Positions 1 through 8,924 are shown, counted from the first letter of the stretch. The stretch is 43,813 bases of DNA from an uncultured Blautia sp. (GCA_900542045.1 UQMI01000028.1:1-43813), one strand, 5' to 3'. Numbers and translations are program-made. The notes: a model not told the origin generated them from the sequence alone.

Positions 1-61
<61 letters not shown>

Positions 62-226
62 ATGGTTTGATTTCCGGCAGGATGACCTCCTGGTCATTCC
101 TATCCTTCTTACTGTCTTTGGTTCGAAAACCGTTCGTTAAAACGTTCTTGTAAAAGAATTTTCGAGTCCATGTGTCTCACTGTTCAGTTATCAATGTTCT
201 TTGCCGCTCTCTCAAACAGCTTAACC

Positions 227-255
227 AGCATACCACACTGTTTATTCTTTGTCAA
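227..255 (-). promoter_or_regulatory. rrn promoter P2
   Basis: On the minus strand TTGACA (250-255) is followed after exactly 17 bp by TATGCT (227-232). This is the promoter proximal to the 16S gene, about 165 bp upstream of the mature 5' end. T-rich tracts (A-rich on the coding strand) lie directly upstream, as in strong rRNA promoters. Confidence 0.85.
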
Positions 256-305
256 GACTTTTTTTATCTTTTTTTAAGATTTCTCAGCTCTTTTTGCTGG
301 CTTTT

Positions 306-324
306 CTTTCTCGCAACGAGAAAG
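306..324 (-). other. Perfect hairpin at the predicted 5' end of the P1 rRNA transcript
   Basis: An 8-bp perfect inverted repeat CTTTCTCG-CAA-CGAGAAAG sits 7-8 bp downstream of the P1 -10 box. The P1 transcript would therefore begin with, or within one or two bases of, this stem-loop. A role in 5' stability, initiation or leader processing is inference. Confidence 0.6.
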
Positions 325-331
325 CTTAGTT

Positions 332-360
332 AGAATACCACGACTGGAAAGGATTGTCAA
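332..360 (-). promoter_or_regulatory. rrn promoter P1
   Basis: On the minus strand TTGACA (355-360), a 17-bp spacer and TATTCT (332-337) form a near-consensus sigma-A promoter. Together with P2 about 105 bp downstream it makes the tandem promoter pair usual for rRNA operons. Confidence 0.87.
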
Positions 361-392
361 CATCTTTTTTCATCTTTTTTCATCTTTTTTTT
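361..392 (-). promoter_or_regulatory. Phased A-tract / UP-like element upstream of rrn P1
   Basis: Three exact head-to-tail copies of the 10-mer CATCTTTTTT (361-370, 371-380, 381-390) abut the P1 -35 box. On the transcribed strand these are A6 tracts repeated every 10 bp, the classical arrangement for intrinsic DNA curvature and for alpha-CTD contact. Positions 393-535 contain no gene that I can support. Confidence 0.75.
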
Positions 393-535
393 ATTTTCTC
401 CAAACATTTTCTTTTCATTCCCCAAAACGATGGATTCTGCCCCCTTCTATACAGGATTCTCCCGTCTCCGGCGTGTTTTCCCGTATATTAATGCACATCT
501 GCTTTCCTGTAAATCTCAGAACCGCAAAAGGCCCC

Positions 536-574
536 GGACAAAACTGAGGGCATCCGATGACGTCAGATGCCCCC
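536..574 (-). terminator. Rho-independent terminator of the cvpA-like gene
   Basis: On the minus strand GGGGGCATC...GATGCCCTC forms a stem (7-8 bp, loop about 11) followed by a TTTTGT tail. The cvpA-like stop codon lies inside the stem, so the gene and terminator are fused. Confidence 0.7.
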
Positions 575-1273
575 TGCCGGAAAAATACTCAAAAACAGTT
601 TGACAAATATATCCTTTTCATAGAGATAACTCAGAAACAGATCTTCATCGATCATTTGAATGCATGTCCGGCCCCAGGATGTGTTCCAGCAGACGGTAAT
701 GATCAGAAACACAATCCACACAAACAGCAGACCGCGGATACCTCCCACAAAAATGCCGGCAAACCGGTTCAGCCCCCGAAGAACCGGCAGTCTCGTCATA
801 ATATCCAGGCCAAATACTACCAGATGGATCAAAACAGAAGCCAGCAGATAAGACAGGAGAAATGCGATTCCGCTGGTCAGCAATTCCGCCACATATCCTG
901 CCACGTATTCCAGAAACGTATTCACTCCCAGGAGCTCGTATACTTCCGACTGGTTATTCTCCACGATCCCTTCCTTTAGAAATGAAGGCAAAGGCAATTC
1001 CTCTATCAGATTCTCCTGGCCGTTTTCCTCTTCCACAGCTGTTTCTTCCTGCAAAAACTCCAGACAGGTATCGGCAATCCCTTCATAAACCGGCGTATGC
1101 TCCACCAGAAACTGATTTACATAGGGATGAATGGCCCATACTGCCAGCAGTGCCAGCACGACAAAAAACGCTGACACCACTTCTTTCACAAATCCGCGCC
1201 GATATCCATTGATACAGGATACCAGCAGTACCACAATCACTCCCACCGCAAGCCAATTCATATCCAGGTTCAT
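563..1273 (-). CDS. CvpA family membrane protein
   Basis: A 236-residue integral membrane protein that resembles the CvpA (colicin V production) family by its N-terminal hydrophobic hairpin with a GYRRGFVKE turn (about residues 23-31). Two further hydrophobic pairs follow, roughly residues 127-160 and 165-190, the second pair flanking a glycine-rich GIFVGGIRGLL segment. Residues about 88-105 are acidic and probably extracytoplasmic. The molecular function of CvpA proteins in Firmicutes is unsettled (envelope homeostasis is the usual suggestion). It lies 11 bp downstream of the DUF5711 gene and ends in a terminator, so it is the last gene of that transcript. Confidence 0.8.
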   Translation of the reverse strand: MNLDMNWLAVGVIVVLLVSCINGYRRGFVKEVVSAFFVVLALLAVWAIHPYVNQFLVEHTPVYEGIADTCLEFLQEETAVEEENGQENLIEELPLPSFLKEGIVENNQSEVYELLGVNTFLEYVAGYVAELLTSGIAFLLSYLLASVLIHLVVFGLDIMTRLPVLRGLNRFAGIFVGGIRGLLFVWIVFLIITVCWNTSWGRTCIQMIDEDLFLSYLYEKDIFVKLFLSIFPAGGI

Positions 1274-1284
1274 TTTCTACTCCA

Positions 1285-2538
1285 TCATTTGAACTTAATC
1301 GTAACCAGTCCGTTGTCCAGCACAAGCACATAGCGATTCATTCCCAGCTTGAAGAAATCACTGATATTTCCTTCATCAATGGTCCCATTAAACTTCTCCA
1401 CGCCCTGAGCGCTGATCACACATACCTGGGAGCTGTTGTGCATGACAACCTGTCCGCCGCTCATCTTTATATTCGTATAGGAAATGCCGAATTCTGTGGT
1501 AAATTTCTGCCTGCCGTTTTTATTATAGACCTCCATTACATACTGCTTATCTGTATTTTCTTCGCTGTCATTCATAAATACAAGGCCTATACTCTCTTCA
1601 TCATAAAAGGCACTGACAATTTCCTGATCCACTTCCACAGTAGTCTCTTCCTTCGGTACTTCCTGTCCTTTATATATGGTAAATCCATCATCCCGGAAGG
1701 CCACCGCCGTATTTTCATCCAGATATTCCACCTGGGGCACCACCACACCTTCGTATTTGTATCCGCTCACAATATTATCAATCTGGTTTTGTCCCACAGA
1801 TCCAAAATTGTAAAACGCCACATAACTGGTGGTCTGTCCGCCATCTACAAACTGGTATGCCACCATAATCATCATGCCATCCGGAGATACAGATATATCC
1901 AGCGGATATCCCGGATCGTCCACACGGGTCTGGTTTTCCGCGATCAGACTGCCGTCCGATGCATAAAAGTTAATCCAGGTATCATCGCCTCCATCCAGGA
2001 TTGCCGCCACAACTCCCTGTTTTGCCACCTTCGCTTTCACGATATTCAGGTTGGTCGTGACGCTTCCGATCTGGCCGCTCTCATCGAAAATGGCCATGGA
2101 AACATTGTCCTGATCGTAAATTACCACTGTACCATCGCACTCATCGATCATGGGATTCTGCATTTCGTCATAGGTAACATTCCAGAGAGTTTCCTGGTCT
2201 TTGTTCAGCAGAGACGCCGACTCTCCGCTGTACTTCAGGAGATTGCCGCCCAGTTCGGTATACTTTGTAGATACCGTATCCTCCTGTTCACTGGTAGCCA
2301 CCACCCGGTAGCTGTTATACTTTCTTCTCTGCACCAGAAACAGGAGCAGACACACCGCTACTGCCACAATGCCGATTACAACCAGCGTCCGTATCAGATT
2401 TTTCTTCCGGTTACGGGACAGCCTGGCTTTGTATTCCTGCAGTTCATTTCCCGCCTGCGCCTGCAAAGGCGCCGATCCCGTTTCATTCGGGACAGGAGCT
2501 CGTTTCTTCCTTCCTTTTCGCTTGAATAATTTCACCAT
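1285..2538 (-). CDS. DUF5711 family membrane-anchored protein
   Basis: A 417-residue protein with a strongly basic cytoplasmic N-terminus, one membrane segment (about residues 48-68) and a large extracytoplasmic part. That part has repeated short beta-strand blocks of the type G..V..A...G....V..Y., suggesting a beta-propeller; this matches my recollection of DUF5711, common in Lachnospiraceae. A ribosome site (GGGGAAAG) precedes the ATG. The role is unknown. It is 11 bp from the cvpA-like gene and about 90 bp from the LysM gene upstream, with the same orientation, so the three may form one envelope-related operon. Confidence 0.7.
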   Translation of the reverse strand: MVKLFKRKGRKKRAPVPNETGSAPLQAQAGNELQEYKARLSRNRKKNLIRTLVVIGIVAVAVCLLLFLVQRRKYNSYRVVATSEQEDTVSTKYTELGGNLLKYSGESASLLNKDQETLWNVTYDEMQNPMIDECDGTVVIYDQDNVSMAIFDESGQIGSVTTNLNIVKAKVAKQGVVAAILDGGDDTWINFYASDGSLIAENQTRVDDPGYPLDISVSPDGMMIMVAYQFVDGGQTTSYVAFYNFGSVGQNQIDNIVSGYKYEGVVVPQVEYLDENTAVAFRDDGFTIYKGQEVPKEETTVEVDQEIVSAFYDEESIGLVFMNDSEENTDKQYVMEVYNKNGRQKFTTEFGISYTNIKMSGGQVVMHNSSQVCVISAQGVEKFNGTIDEGNISDFFKLGMNRYVLVLDNGLVTIKFK

Positions 2539-2631
2539 TTATCTTCTTTCCCCTTATGGATCCGTATTTTCTCTGTACGCAGTACTCATTCTTACGCACA
2601 TGCTTTGCTTGGCTCATTATAACACACTCTT

Positions 2632-3954
2632 CTACGGGAGTAAAATTTTTTGTCCCGGGTAAATGATATCTTCTGTAGAAATACCGTTCAATCTGCAAAT
2701 TTCCGGTATCATATCCATTGTACCGTATTTTCTGGTGCTGATCTTATACAGAGAATCTCCAAACTGGATCGTATAACTTTCATACGCCCCGGCCCCGGCC
2801 TCTTCTTTTCCCGGTTCTGCCGCTGAATCGGTCGTCTGCGCTTCTTTTTTCTCCTGCTCTTCCGTCTGCCGCTGATTTTCCTCTCTGATAGTTTCCGTCA
2901 CGGAATCCTGAACGGTTATTTCCTGCTCGTCCTCTCCATCTGTACTCTCCGGATCTGTATCCCGGGCTGCCTCCTCCCGCTCCCCGGCCTGCTGTTTTTC
3001 TTCCTGTTCTGCAGATTGTGCCGCGTTCTCCTTCTCTGCTCCCTGTGATATCGTATCCTGTTCTTCGTCCCGGATGTGTTCTTCCTGTTCCTGCGCAGCG
3101 TCTTCTTTTGCTGTACTTTCCGGAAATCCTGCCACCTGACGCACTTCTTCAGTAATATTTTCTGTGGTCTGCTGCATTTTCTGATAATCATTCAGAAAAT
3201 TGATCCCAATCACAAGAACTGTAATCGTCAGACAGGCACTGGCCGCATACATGAACGCCGGCGTTTTTTTCTGCTCTTCTTTCTTTTCTTTTTTACCTGC
3301 AATGATTTTCCGGAAGCTTGCCACTGCCTGGTCCTCAGCCGCAGGCTTGGCATCCACCGTCATATTCCCCTGCACGGAGATCATATATTCCTGCATTTGC
3401 TGATTTTTTTCGTAATAAATATAATAGCCCTCCTGCCGTGCCATATGTCCGTTTTCATAGACAAAAAAGGCCTCCTCCTGTTCCGTAGGATCTTTCAGGA
3501 AGAAAACCTTATCATTTCCACCAAAATAATTCAGGTGTGTCCGGTAAAAGCTGTCACTGATCTCCATGGGCAGATCCGGCATGGTATAAAACCAGCCGAC
3601 AACAGCCTCCTCCGGAAAGTATTTTTTCTTTTTTTCCTCAATCCATGTCCAAATCTCTTCTGTAAACGCCACTTTCTCCGGTGCTGCATCCAGATTTTCC
3701 ACCAGCAGCGCTCCCCTGATAAACGTATAGGCAGCTCCTTCCTGCCAGTTGATCTGGCCGAACAGGATCGCCGTCTTTCCCTGTTTTCTCCCATCTGCCG
3801 CCAGCTTCTCCAGAAATGTATGAGCATAATCTTCAATATAAATTTTGTGACTGCCCCTGGGTTCCCCTATCTGCCGTATATTTCTCGGAATCCTGAAAAA
3901 TTTTTCGTTCCCCTCTGCTTCTTTTTTCTCCTCTTTATAAATCACTTCTATCAT
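2632..3954 (-). CDS. LysM-domain membrane protein with a degenerate JAMM/MPN-like N-domain
   Basis: The start is placed at the ATG at 3954, which has AAGGGGTGA 7 bp upstream; a longer reading frame to 3996 has no such support. The 440-residue product has three parts. Residues about 36-190 look like a JAB1/MPN (JAMM) fold: VVGWFYTMPD (118-127) aligns with the family's GW(F/Y)HSHP, and S133 falls where the JAMM serine lies, but both metal-binding histidines and the following aspartate are replaced. A membrane segment follows (about 232-254), then a long Glu/Gln/Lys-rich linker and a C-terminal LysM domain (about 393-440, YTIQFGDSLYKIS...IYPGQKILLP). LysM binds peptidoglycan. The protein would tether a cytoplasmic, probably non-catalytic, MPN-like domain to the wall. 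The fold assignment is my inference from the motif. Confidence 0.75.
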   Translation of the reverse strand: MIEVIYKEEKKEAEGNEKFFRIPRNIRQIGEPRGSHKIYIEDYAHTFLEKLAADGRKQGKTAILFGQINWQEGAAYTFIRGALLVENLDAAPEKVAFTEEIWTWIEEKKKKYFPEEAVVGWFYTMPDLPMEISDSFYRTHLNYFGGNDKVFFLKDPTEQEEAFFVYENGHMARQEGYYIYYEKNQQMQEYMISVQGNMTVDAKPAAEDQAVASFRKIIAGKKEKKEEQKKTPAFMYAASACLTITVLVIGINFLNDYQKMQQTTENITEEVRQVAGFPESTAKEDAAQEQEEHIRDEEQDTISQGAEKENAAQSAEQEEKQQAGEREEAARDTDPESTDGEDEQEITVQDSVTETIREENQRQTEEQEKKEAQTTDSAAEPGKEEAGAGAYESYTIQFGDSLYKISTRKYGTMDMIPEICRLNGISTEDIIYPGQKILLP

Positions 3955-4174
3955 CGCGATATCACCCCTTCTGTTCAGGAGAATACCACAGAGCATCTGC
4001 GGATTTTAGCAAATCTTAAGACCCGTTCCAAAATATTTCACGACAGAATCTCTCATAACTTACCGCAGCACAGGTATGCTCCGCAGCTCCATTTTTTCAC
4101 TTGCTTTCCACAGGTATATTTTTATAAAAACGGGGATATGATGAAGAGAAAAGAGAAAAAAATGAGGTTGCCAT

Positions 4175-4876
4175 ATGACTTTCTATATTGATAGCCGTAG
4201 AGAACACTGCAGTCTGGAAATCGGACATGGCCTGCGCAAATGTATCCAGCAGCACTTCCAGCACTGGACGGAACTGGTCTTTCTCTGCATCGGCAGCGAC
4301 CGTATCACCGGCGATTCCCTGGGGCCTTACATCGGTTATAATCTGTCAGGCTGCCGTCTGCCCGGAACCGCCCTGTATGGAACGCTGGAATCTCCTGTAC
4401 ACGCGATGAACCTGAGCTCTACTCTGACAGACATTTATCAGAATCATAAGTCTCCGCTGGTCATTGCCATTGATGCTTCCCTGGGCACAAAAAAGCACCT
4501 GGGTTTCGTCACCATTGGCAATGGCAAACTCTACCCAGGTGCTGGCGTGCATAAACAGCTTCCCGCAGCCGGCGATATTTTCATCACCGGAATTGTCAGC
4601 TATGCCGGTATGCTGGAACATTTCTCCCTGCAGAACACCCGTCTTTATACAGTTATTTCCATGGCAAACGCCATTACGGACGGAATCTTGTATGCCTATC
4701 GTTCCTGCTGCCAGAGATTCCCCCAGCTTCTGGAAGAAGCTCCGCACGGAACTGCCGAAGATGACTCTCTTTGCTTCCCGGAAACTTTTACCGCCAGCGC
4801 CCGGGGCGAGACAGCTTTTTCTTCCAGCCGCCCGCCGTTTCACACAGACTGCAGTATTTATCCACCAGACAAATGA
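4175..4876 (+). CDS. yyaC: YyaC-like sporulation protein (putative spore protease)
   Basis: A 233-residue cytoplasmic protein that matches the YyaC family by GSDRITGDSLGP (about residues 46-57), followed by a GTLESPVHAMN segment and the VIAIDASLG block. YyaC is related in fold to the germination protease GPR/HybD peptidases and is sporulation-associated; its substrate is not established. ATG at 4175 is preceded by GAGGT at 7 bp. The C-terminal about 30 residues run past the usual family length and overlap the convergent HD-domain gene by 89 bp. Its presence argues for a spore-former. Confidence 0.8.
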   Translation: MTFYIDSRREHCSLEIGHGLRKCIQQHFQHWTELVFLCIGSDRITGDSLGPYIGYNLSGCRLPGTALYGTLESPVHAMNLSSTLTDIYQNHKSPLVIAIDASLGTKKHLGFVTIGNGKLYPGAGVHKQLPAAGDIFITGIVSYAGMLEHFSLQNTRLYTVISMANAITDGILYAYRSCCQRFPQLLEEAPHGTAEDDSLCFPETFTASARGETAFSSSRPPFHTDCSIYPPDK

Positions 4877-5315
4877 TCAGCGTTTCCGGATGGCAAGGCG
4901 GCACCACAGTCAGCGGCCACATATGTTTCAGGATCATTTCCTGCTCCAGGTCATTAATAACAAAATGCCGGCCGGCATTGCACAGGGCTCTCCGGGGATG
5001 CGTCAGGCCATGAAAACGCTGGCCGGTCTTTCTGGCGTGGGTATGCCAGTCATACAGAAACAGGTCATGCAGCATGCCGGCCCGCGCCGCAGAGCAGGCA
5101 TCCAGTCCCAGAAATCTGCAGATCCTGTAATTATAATACGCCACACGCATACAGTGCCGGTAACAGCTTGTATGCCCATGCTGAGTATAATTTTTCATTT
5201 TCTGTACCACCGGGTGCTCTGCCAGATCCCGGATGCAGGCATAAAATTCCTGTTCGCCGGCTGTTCTGTTGTTCCGTTTCCAACCGCCAAGCCCAGATCT
5301 TTTCATAACAGACAT
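4788..5315 (-). CDS. HD-domain phosphohydrolase family protein
   Basis: A 175-residue protein with an HD-type metal site: an upstream histidine in QHGHTSCYRHC (about residues 45-55), the HD doublet in AGMLHDLFLYDWH (about 79-91) and a late aspartate in CLVDKYCSL. Proteins of this kind hydrolyse phosphate esters or nucleotides; no specific substrate can be read from the sequence. ATG 5315 overlaps the preceding ribosome site; the second ATG at 5306 has AAGGA at a better distance and may be the true start. It follows the transketolase stop by 2 bp, so it is the last cistron of that operon. Confidence 0.72.
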   Translation of the reverse strand: MSVMKRSGLGGWKRNNRTAGEQEFYACIRDLAEHPVVQKMKNYTQHGHTSCYRHCMRVAYYNYRICRFLGLDACSAARAGMLHDLFLYDWHTHARKTGQRFHGLTHPRRALCNAGRHFVINDLEQEMILKHMWPLTVVPPCHPETLIICLVDKYCSLCETAGGWKKKLSRPGRWR

Positions 5316-5317
5316 CC

Positions 5318-6256
5318 TTATGCAAATGCCTTTATCTGTTCATAGACACCCTGTCCGTCTAATTTATATTTCTTCAGCAGTTCCACTGCCGGTCCGGATT
5401 CTCCGAACACATCCCGGATACCGATCCGGTAAACCGGCACCGGATGCTTTTCCGACAGACATTCGCAGACTGCGCTGCCCAGACCGCCGATAATGGAGTG
5501 TTCTTCTACGGTCACTACTTTTCCTGTCTTTTTGGCTGCTTCCACCACCAGTTCTTCATCCAGAGGCTTCAATGTATGAATATTGACCACATGTGCGGAA
5601 ATTCCGTCTTTTTCCAGAAGCTCTGCAGCTTCCAGGGCAGAATTTACACAAAGCCCTGTGGCGATAATGGTCACATCGGTTCCTTCTCTTAATACGATTC
5701 CCTTGCCAAGTTCAAAGTGGTAATCCGGTCTGTCGTTGATCACAGGTACTGCAAGACGTCCAAACCGCAGATACACGGGGCCCTCATGGGCATAAGCCGC
5801 CTTCACCGCCGCACAGGCTTCCACGTCATCTGACGGGCAGACCACAGTCATTCCCGGAAGACTTCTCATCAGAGCAAAATCTTCGTTGCACTGGTGTGTG
5901 GCTCCGTCCTCGCCTACAGAAATGCCTCCATGGGTGGCGCCGATCTTCACATTCAAATGAGGATACGCAATGGAATTGCGGATCTGCTCAAAAGCACGTC
6001 CGGAAGCAAACATGGCAAAACTGCTGATAAACGGCACTTTGCCTGTAGCAGCCAGTCCCGCACCGATGCCTGCCATGTTGCACTCTGCGATTCCGCAGTC
6101 AATATGTCTCTCCGGAAATTCTTTTTTGAACATTCCGGTTTTGGTGGCTTCTGCAAGGTCTGCATCCAGCACCACCAGATCCTCATGCTCTCTTCCCAGT
6201 TCCACCAGTGTTTTTCCGTAGCTTTCTCTGGTTGCTATTTTCTTTACTTCTGACAT
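5318..6256 (-). CDS. Transketolase, C-terminal subunit
   Basis: A 312-residue protein equal to the pyrimidine-binding and C-terminal domains of transketolase. It shows the DADLAEATKTGMF region near the N-terminus, the CGIAECNMAGIGAGLA block carrying the Glu that activates thiamine diphosphate (about residue 58), and the FASGRAFEQIRNSIAYPHLNV segment. With the N-terminal subunit it interconverts C5/C3 and C7/C6 sugar phosphates. The ATG overlaps the N-subunit gene by 13 bp, implying translational coupling and equimolar synthesis. Split transketolases are common in Clostridia and archaea. Confidence 0.93.
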   Translation of the reverse strand: MSEVKKIATRESYGKTLVELGREHEDLVVLDADLAEATKTGMFKKEFPERHIDCGIAECNMAGIGAGLAATGKVPFISSFAMFASGRAFEQIRNSIAYPHLNVKIGATHGGISVGEDGATHQCNEDFALMRSLPGMTVVCPSDDVEACAAVKAAYAHEGPVYLRFGRLAVPVINDRPDYHFELGKGIVLREGTDVTIIATGLCVNSALEAAELLEKDGISAHVVNIHTLKPLDEELVVEAAKKTGKVVTVEEHSIIGGLGSAVCECLSEKHPVPVYRIGIRDVFGESGPAVELLKKYKLDGQGVYEQIKAFA

Positions 6257-7083
6257 AACGCTTCACCTGCCTTTTCCAAATCTGCCATTGCAATTTTATA
6301 TTCTTCGTCGTTGGGGGCTTTTCCATGCCATCCGGCCTGTCCCTCCATGAAGGAAACACCTTTTCCTTTCAGGGTCTTCATAACGATGGCTGTGGGCATT
6401 CCCTTCACCTCTCTGGCTTCACGGAAAGCCGCATCCAGCTGTTCAAAATCATTTCCATCTGCCACATTGATCACATGGAAATTAAATGCCTCAAATTTTT
6501 TGTCAATGGGATAGGGTGAGCAGACGTCTGCCACATTTCCATCGATCTGCAGACCATTGTTGTCCACAATCACTACCAGATTATCCAGCTTTCTGTGGCC
6601 TGCGAACATGGCCGCCTCCCACACCTGGCCTTCCTGGATCTCGCCGTCTCCCAGAAGGGTATATACCCGGTAGGAATCACCGCTCAGCTTTGCAGAAAGA
6701 GCCATTCCCACCGCTGCAGAGATTCCCTGTCCCAAAGAACCGCTGCTCATGTCTACTCCGGGTATATGTTTCATATCCGGATGTCCCTGAAGATAGGACC
6801 CCAGATGACGCAGCGTCGTCAGATCCTCCACCGGAAAATACCCTCTGTTGGCCAGAGCAGCATACAGTCCCGGTGCCGTGTGGCCTTTGGACAGAACAAA
6901 ACGGTCCCTGTCCGGCTTGCCCGGTTCCCTGGGATCGATATTCATCTCTTCAAAATACAGATACGTAAACAATTCGGCTGCCGACAGGGATCCACCCGGA
7001 TGACCTGCCTTTGCCGCATGAACAGAAGTCACGATTCCTTTCCGAATCTCATTGGCAACTTTCTGAAGTTCCAGTTTGTTCAT
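6244..7083 (-). CDS. Transketolase, N-terminal (ThDP-binding) subunit
   Basis: The start is set at ATG 7083 with GGTGGAG 8 bp upstream, rather than at 7125. The 279-residue product has the transketolase AGHPGGSLSAAE motif (about residues 24-35), the FVLSKGHTAPGLYA histidine motif, and the ThDP motif GDGEIQEGQVWEA ending in VIVDNN (about 141-170). It must pair with the downstream C-terminal subunit to form an active enzyme. It lies 91 bp after the transaldolase gene, all in one pentose-phosphate operon. Confidence 0.93.
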   Translation of the reverse strand: MNKLELQKVANEIRKGIVTSVHAAKAGHPGGSLSAAELFTYLYFEEMNIDPREPGKPDRDRFVLSKGHTAPGLYAALANRGYFPVEDLTTLRHLGSYLQGHPDMKHIPGVDMSSGSLGQGISAAVGMALSAKLSGDSYRVYTLLGDGEIQEGQVWEAAMFAGHRKLDNLVVIVDNNGLQIDGNVADVCSPYPIDKKFEAFNFHVINVADGNDFEQLDAAFREAREVKGMPTAIVMKTLKGKGVSFMEGQAGWHGKAPNDEEYKIAMADLEKAGEALCQK

Positions 7084-7173
7084 TTTTTTCTCTCCACCTT
7101 TTCTTTTTTGTAATGCCTCCGTCACATTCCGGCAACGGTCCGCAGACCTTTGTTTTCTCCGTCACACATCTAT

Positions 7174-7827
7174 TTATTTACCGAAAACCGCTTCGTAATC
7201 CTTCTGGAATTTTAAGATTCCGGCATCTGTCAGCGGATGATGCAGCATTTTTTCCAGTACGCCAAAGGGCACTGTGGCAATATCCGCACCGGCCAGAGCA
7301 CATTCTGTCACATGCATCGGATGACGGATGCTGGCCGCAATAATCTCTGTATCCAGTCCGGAAGCAGCGAACATCTCCACAATCGTACGGATCAGCGCCA
7401 CTCCGTCCTCAGATATGTCATCCAGTCTCCCAAGGAACGGGGATACATAAGTTGCCCCGGCTCTGGCAGCCAGCAACGCCTGATTGGCCGTAAAGATCAG
7501 CGTCACATTCGTCTTAATTCCTTCTTTGGACAGAACCTTCACTGCTTTGAGTCCTTCTTCTGTCATGGGGATCTTGACAACCATATTGGGATGGATGGCT
7601 GCAATCTGGCGGCCTTCTGCGATCATTCCCTCTGCATCTGTGGTGGTTGCCTTCACCTCTCCGCTGATGGGTCCGTCCACAATACCGGCAATCTCTCCAA
7701 TCACTTCAGAAAAATCTCTTCCTTCCTTGGCAATCAAAGACGGATTTGTCGTCACACCGCAGATGATCCCCATATCATTTGCCCTGCGAATTTCGTCAAC
7801 ATTTGCTGTGTCGATAAAAAATTTCAT
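7174..7827 (-). CDS. fsa: Transaldolase / fructose-6-phosphate aldolase family
   Basis: The start at ATG 7827 has GGGAGG 7 bp upstream. The 217-residue product is the short transaldolase type: MKFFIDTAN at the N-terminus, [13 protein letters not shown] (about 24-36), the Schiff-base lysine in [13 protein letters not shown] (about residue 82), NVTLIF and SPFLGRLDD. Members are either FSA (dihydroxyacetone + G3P to F6P) or true short transaldolases. Being next to both transketolase subunits favours transaldolase activity in the non-oxidative pentose phosphate pathway; the two cannot be separated by eye. Confidence 0.9.
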   Translation of the reverse strand: MKFFIDTANVDEIRRANDMGIICGVTTNPSLIAKEGRDFSEVIGEIAGIVDGPISGEVKATTTDAEGMIAEGRQIAAIHPNMVVKIPMTEEGLKAVKVLSKEGIKTNVTLIFTANQALLAARAGATYVSPFLGRLDDISEDGVALIRTIVEMFAASGLDTEIIAASIRHPMHVTECALAGADIATVPFGVLEKMLHHPLTDAGILKFQKDYEAVFGK

Positions 7828-7911
7828 AATCTTACCTCCCAATTCAGCACTTCCGTGCTCACTTTTCCCCAAAACAAAGCGGGCAAGCCCACTTCAACTC
7901 TCCTTTTCCAG

Positions 7912-8508
7912 TTACAGATCTACTCTTCCTTCCAATGCCCGAAGAAGCGTCACTTCATCAATATATTCCAGATCGCCTCCCACCGGCACGCCGCTGGCGA
8001 TCCGGCTTACCCGGATCCCGGACGGCTTGATCAGCTTGCTGATATACATGGCCGTTGTTTCGCCCTCCAGACTGGAATTTGTAGCTATGATCACTTCCCG
8101 CACATCCTGCTGAAGCCTCTGCATCAGCTCCTTCAGCCGTATGTCATCCGGGCCGATGCCCAGCATGGGGGAAATGGCCCCGTGGAGTACATGATAGACC
8201 CCTTCGTATTTTCCGGTCTTTTCATAGGCTGCCAGATCTCTGGTATTCTCCACGACCATAATCGTACTGTGATCTCTGGCCGGATTGCTGCAGATAGGAC
8301 ACAGTTCCTGATCCGTCAGCGTATAACAGCACTTACAGTACTGTACCTTATCTCTGGCATCTGCAATGGCCGCCGTCAGCTGGTCCACCTGGTCCCTGGG
8401 CATATTAACAATATGAAAAGCCAGCCGCTGGGCCGATTTTGCCCCTATGCCCGGAAGACTGGCCAGCTGTTCTATTAATTTGCTGATATGACTGCTGTAA
8501 TATTCCAA
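7912..8508 (-). CDS. recR: Recombination mediator RecR
   Basis: A 198-residue RecR: N-terminal helix-hairpin-helix ([16 protein letters not shown]), a four-cysteine zinc finger ([16 protein letters not shown], about 57-72), then the Toprim domain with [17 protein letters not shown] and the [10 protein letters not shown] block, and the [12 protein letters not shown] end. It loads RecA with RecF/RecO at gaps. The start codon is TTG at 8508; the sequence from there aligns directly with other RecR N-termini. The dnaX-ybaB-recR gene order is conserved in Firmicutes. Confidence 0.96.
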   Translation of the reverse strand: MEYYSSHISKLIEQLASLPGIGAKSAQRLAFHIVNMPRDQVDQLTAAIADARDKVQYCKCCYTLTDQELCPICSNPARDHSTIMVVENTRDLAAYEKTGKYEGVYHVLHGAISPMLGIGPDDIRLKELMQRLQQDVREVIIATNSSLEGETTAMYISKLIKPSGIRVSRIASGVPVGGDLEYIDEVTLLRALEGRVDL

Positions 8509-8542
8509 CTTCTTCTATGTCTCCTTATCCCTGCCCCGGAAA

Positions 8543-8893
8543 TCAGAACGGAAGGCCTCCGCCCAGTCCGCCGGTGATCTTGGACATCAGTGCCGCTGTC
8601 TCCGCTTCCATCTTGCGCAGCGCTTCATTGACAGCCGCCATGATCAGGTCTTCCAGCATTTCAATATCATCCGGATCCACTACTTCTTCCTGAAGCTTTA
8701 CCTTCACTACTTCTTTCTTGCCCGTAACGGTCACTTCCACAGCGCCGCCGCCGGCAGATGCCGTAAATTCTTTTTCTTCCAGTGCTTTCTGATTCTCTTC
8801 CATCTGCTTCTGCATCTTCTGTGCCTGCTTCATCAGATTGTTCATATTTCCCGGCATTCCCATACCTCCGGGAAATCCGCCTCTTTTTGCCAT
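8543..8893 (-). CDS. YbaB/EbfC nucleoid-associated protein
   Basis: Start at ATG 8893, preceded by GGAGGAACTG. The 116-residue product has a glycine/methionine-rich N-terminus, a helix with [18 protein letters not shown], and the conserved [21 protein letters not shown] block near residues 76-95, then a Gly-rich tail. This family binds DNA as a dimer. It sits between dnaX (32 bp) and recR (34 bp) in the classical operon. Confidence 0.95.
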   Translation of the reverse strand: MAKRGGFPGGMGMPGNMNNLMKQAQKMQKQMEENQKALEEKEFTASAGGGAVEVTVTGKKEVVKVKLQEEVVDPDDIEMLEDLIMAAVNEALRKMEAETAALMSKITGGLGGGLPF

Positions 8894-8924
8894 AAAACAG
8901 TTCCTCCTTCTGCTCTCTTTTCTG

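Noticed and set aside
361..390. Three CATCTTTTTT copies as a mobile-element or minisatellite repeat
   Set aside because: Exactly 10-bp period abutting a promoter -35; a promoter element is the simpler reading.
1438..2529. Long plus-strand reading frame (363 codons) opposite the DUF5711 gene
   Set aside because: Mirror of a well-supported minus-strand gene; His/Ile-rich composition typical of antisense frames and no ribosome site.
3076..4191. 371-codon plus-strand frame opposite the LysM gene
   Set aside because: Phe/Leu/Cys-rich shadow of Glu/Lys-rich coding sequence on the other strand; overlaps the yyaC start.
7237..8478. 413-codon plus-strand frame across the transaldolase and recR genes
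   Set aside because: Crosses two certain minus-strand genes; no domain seen.
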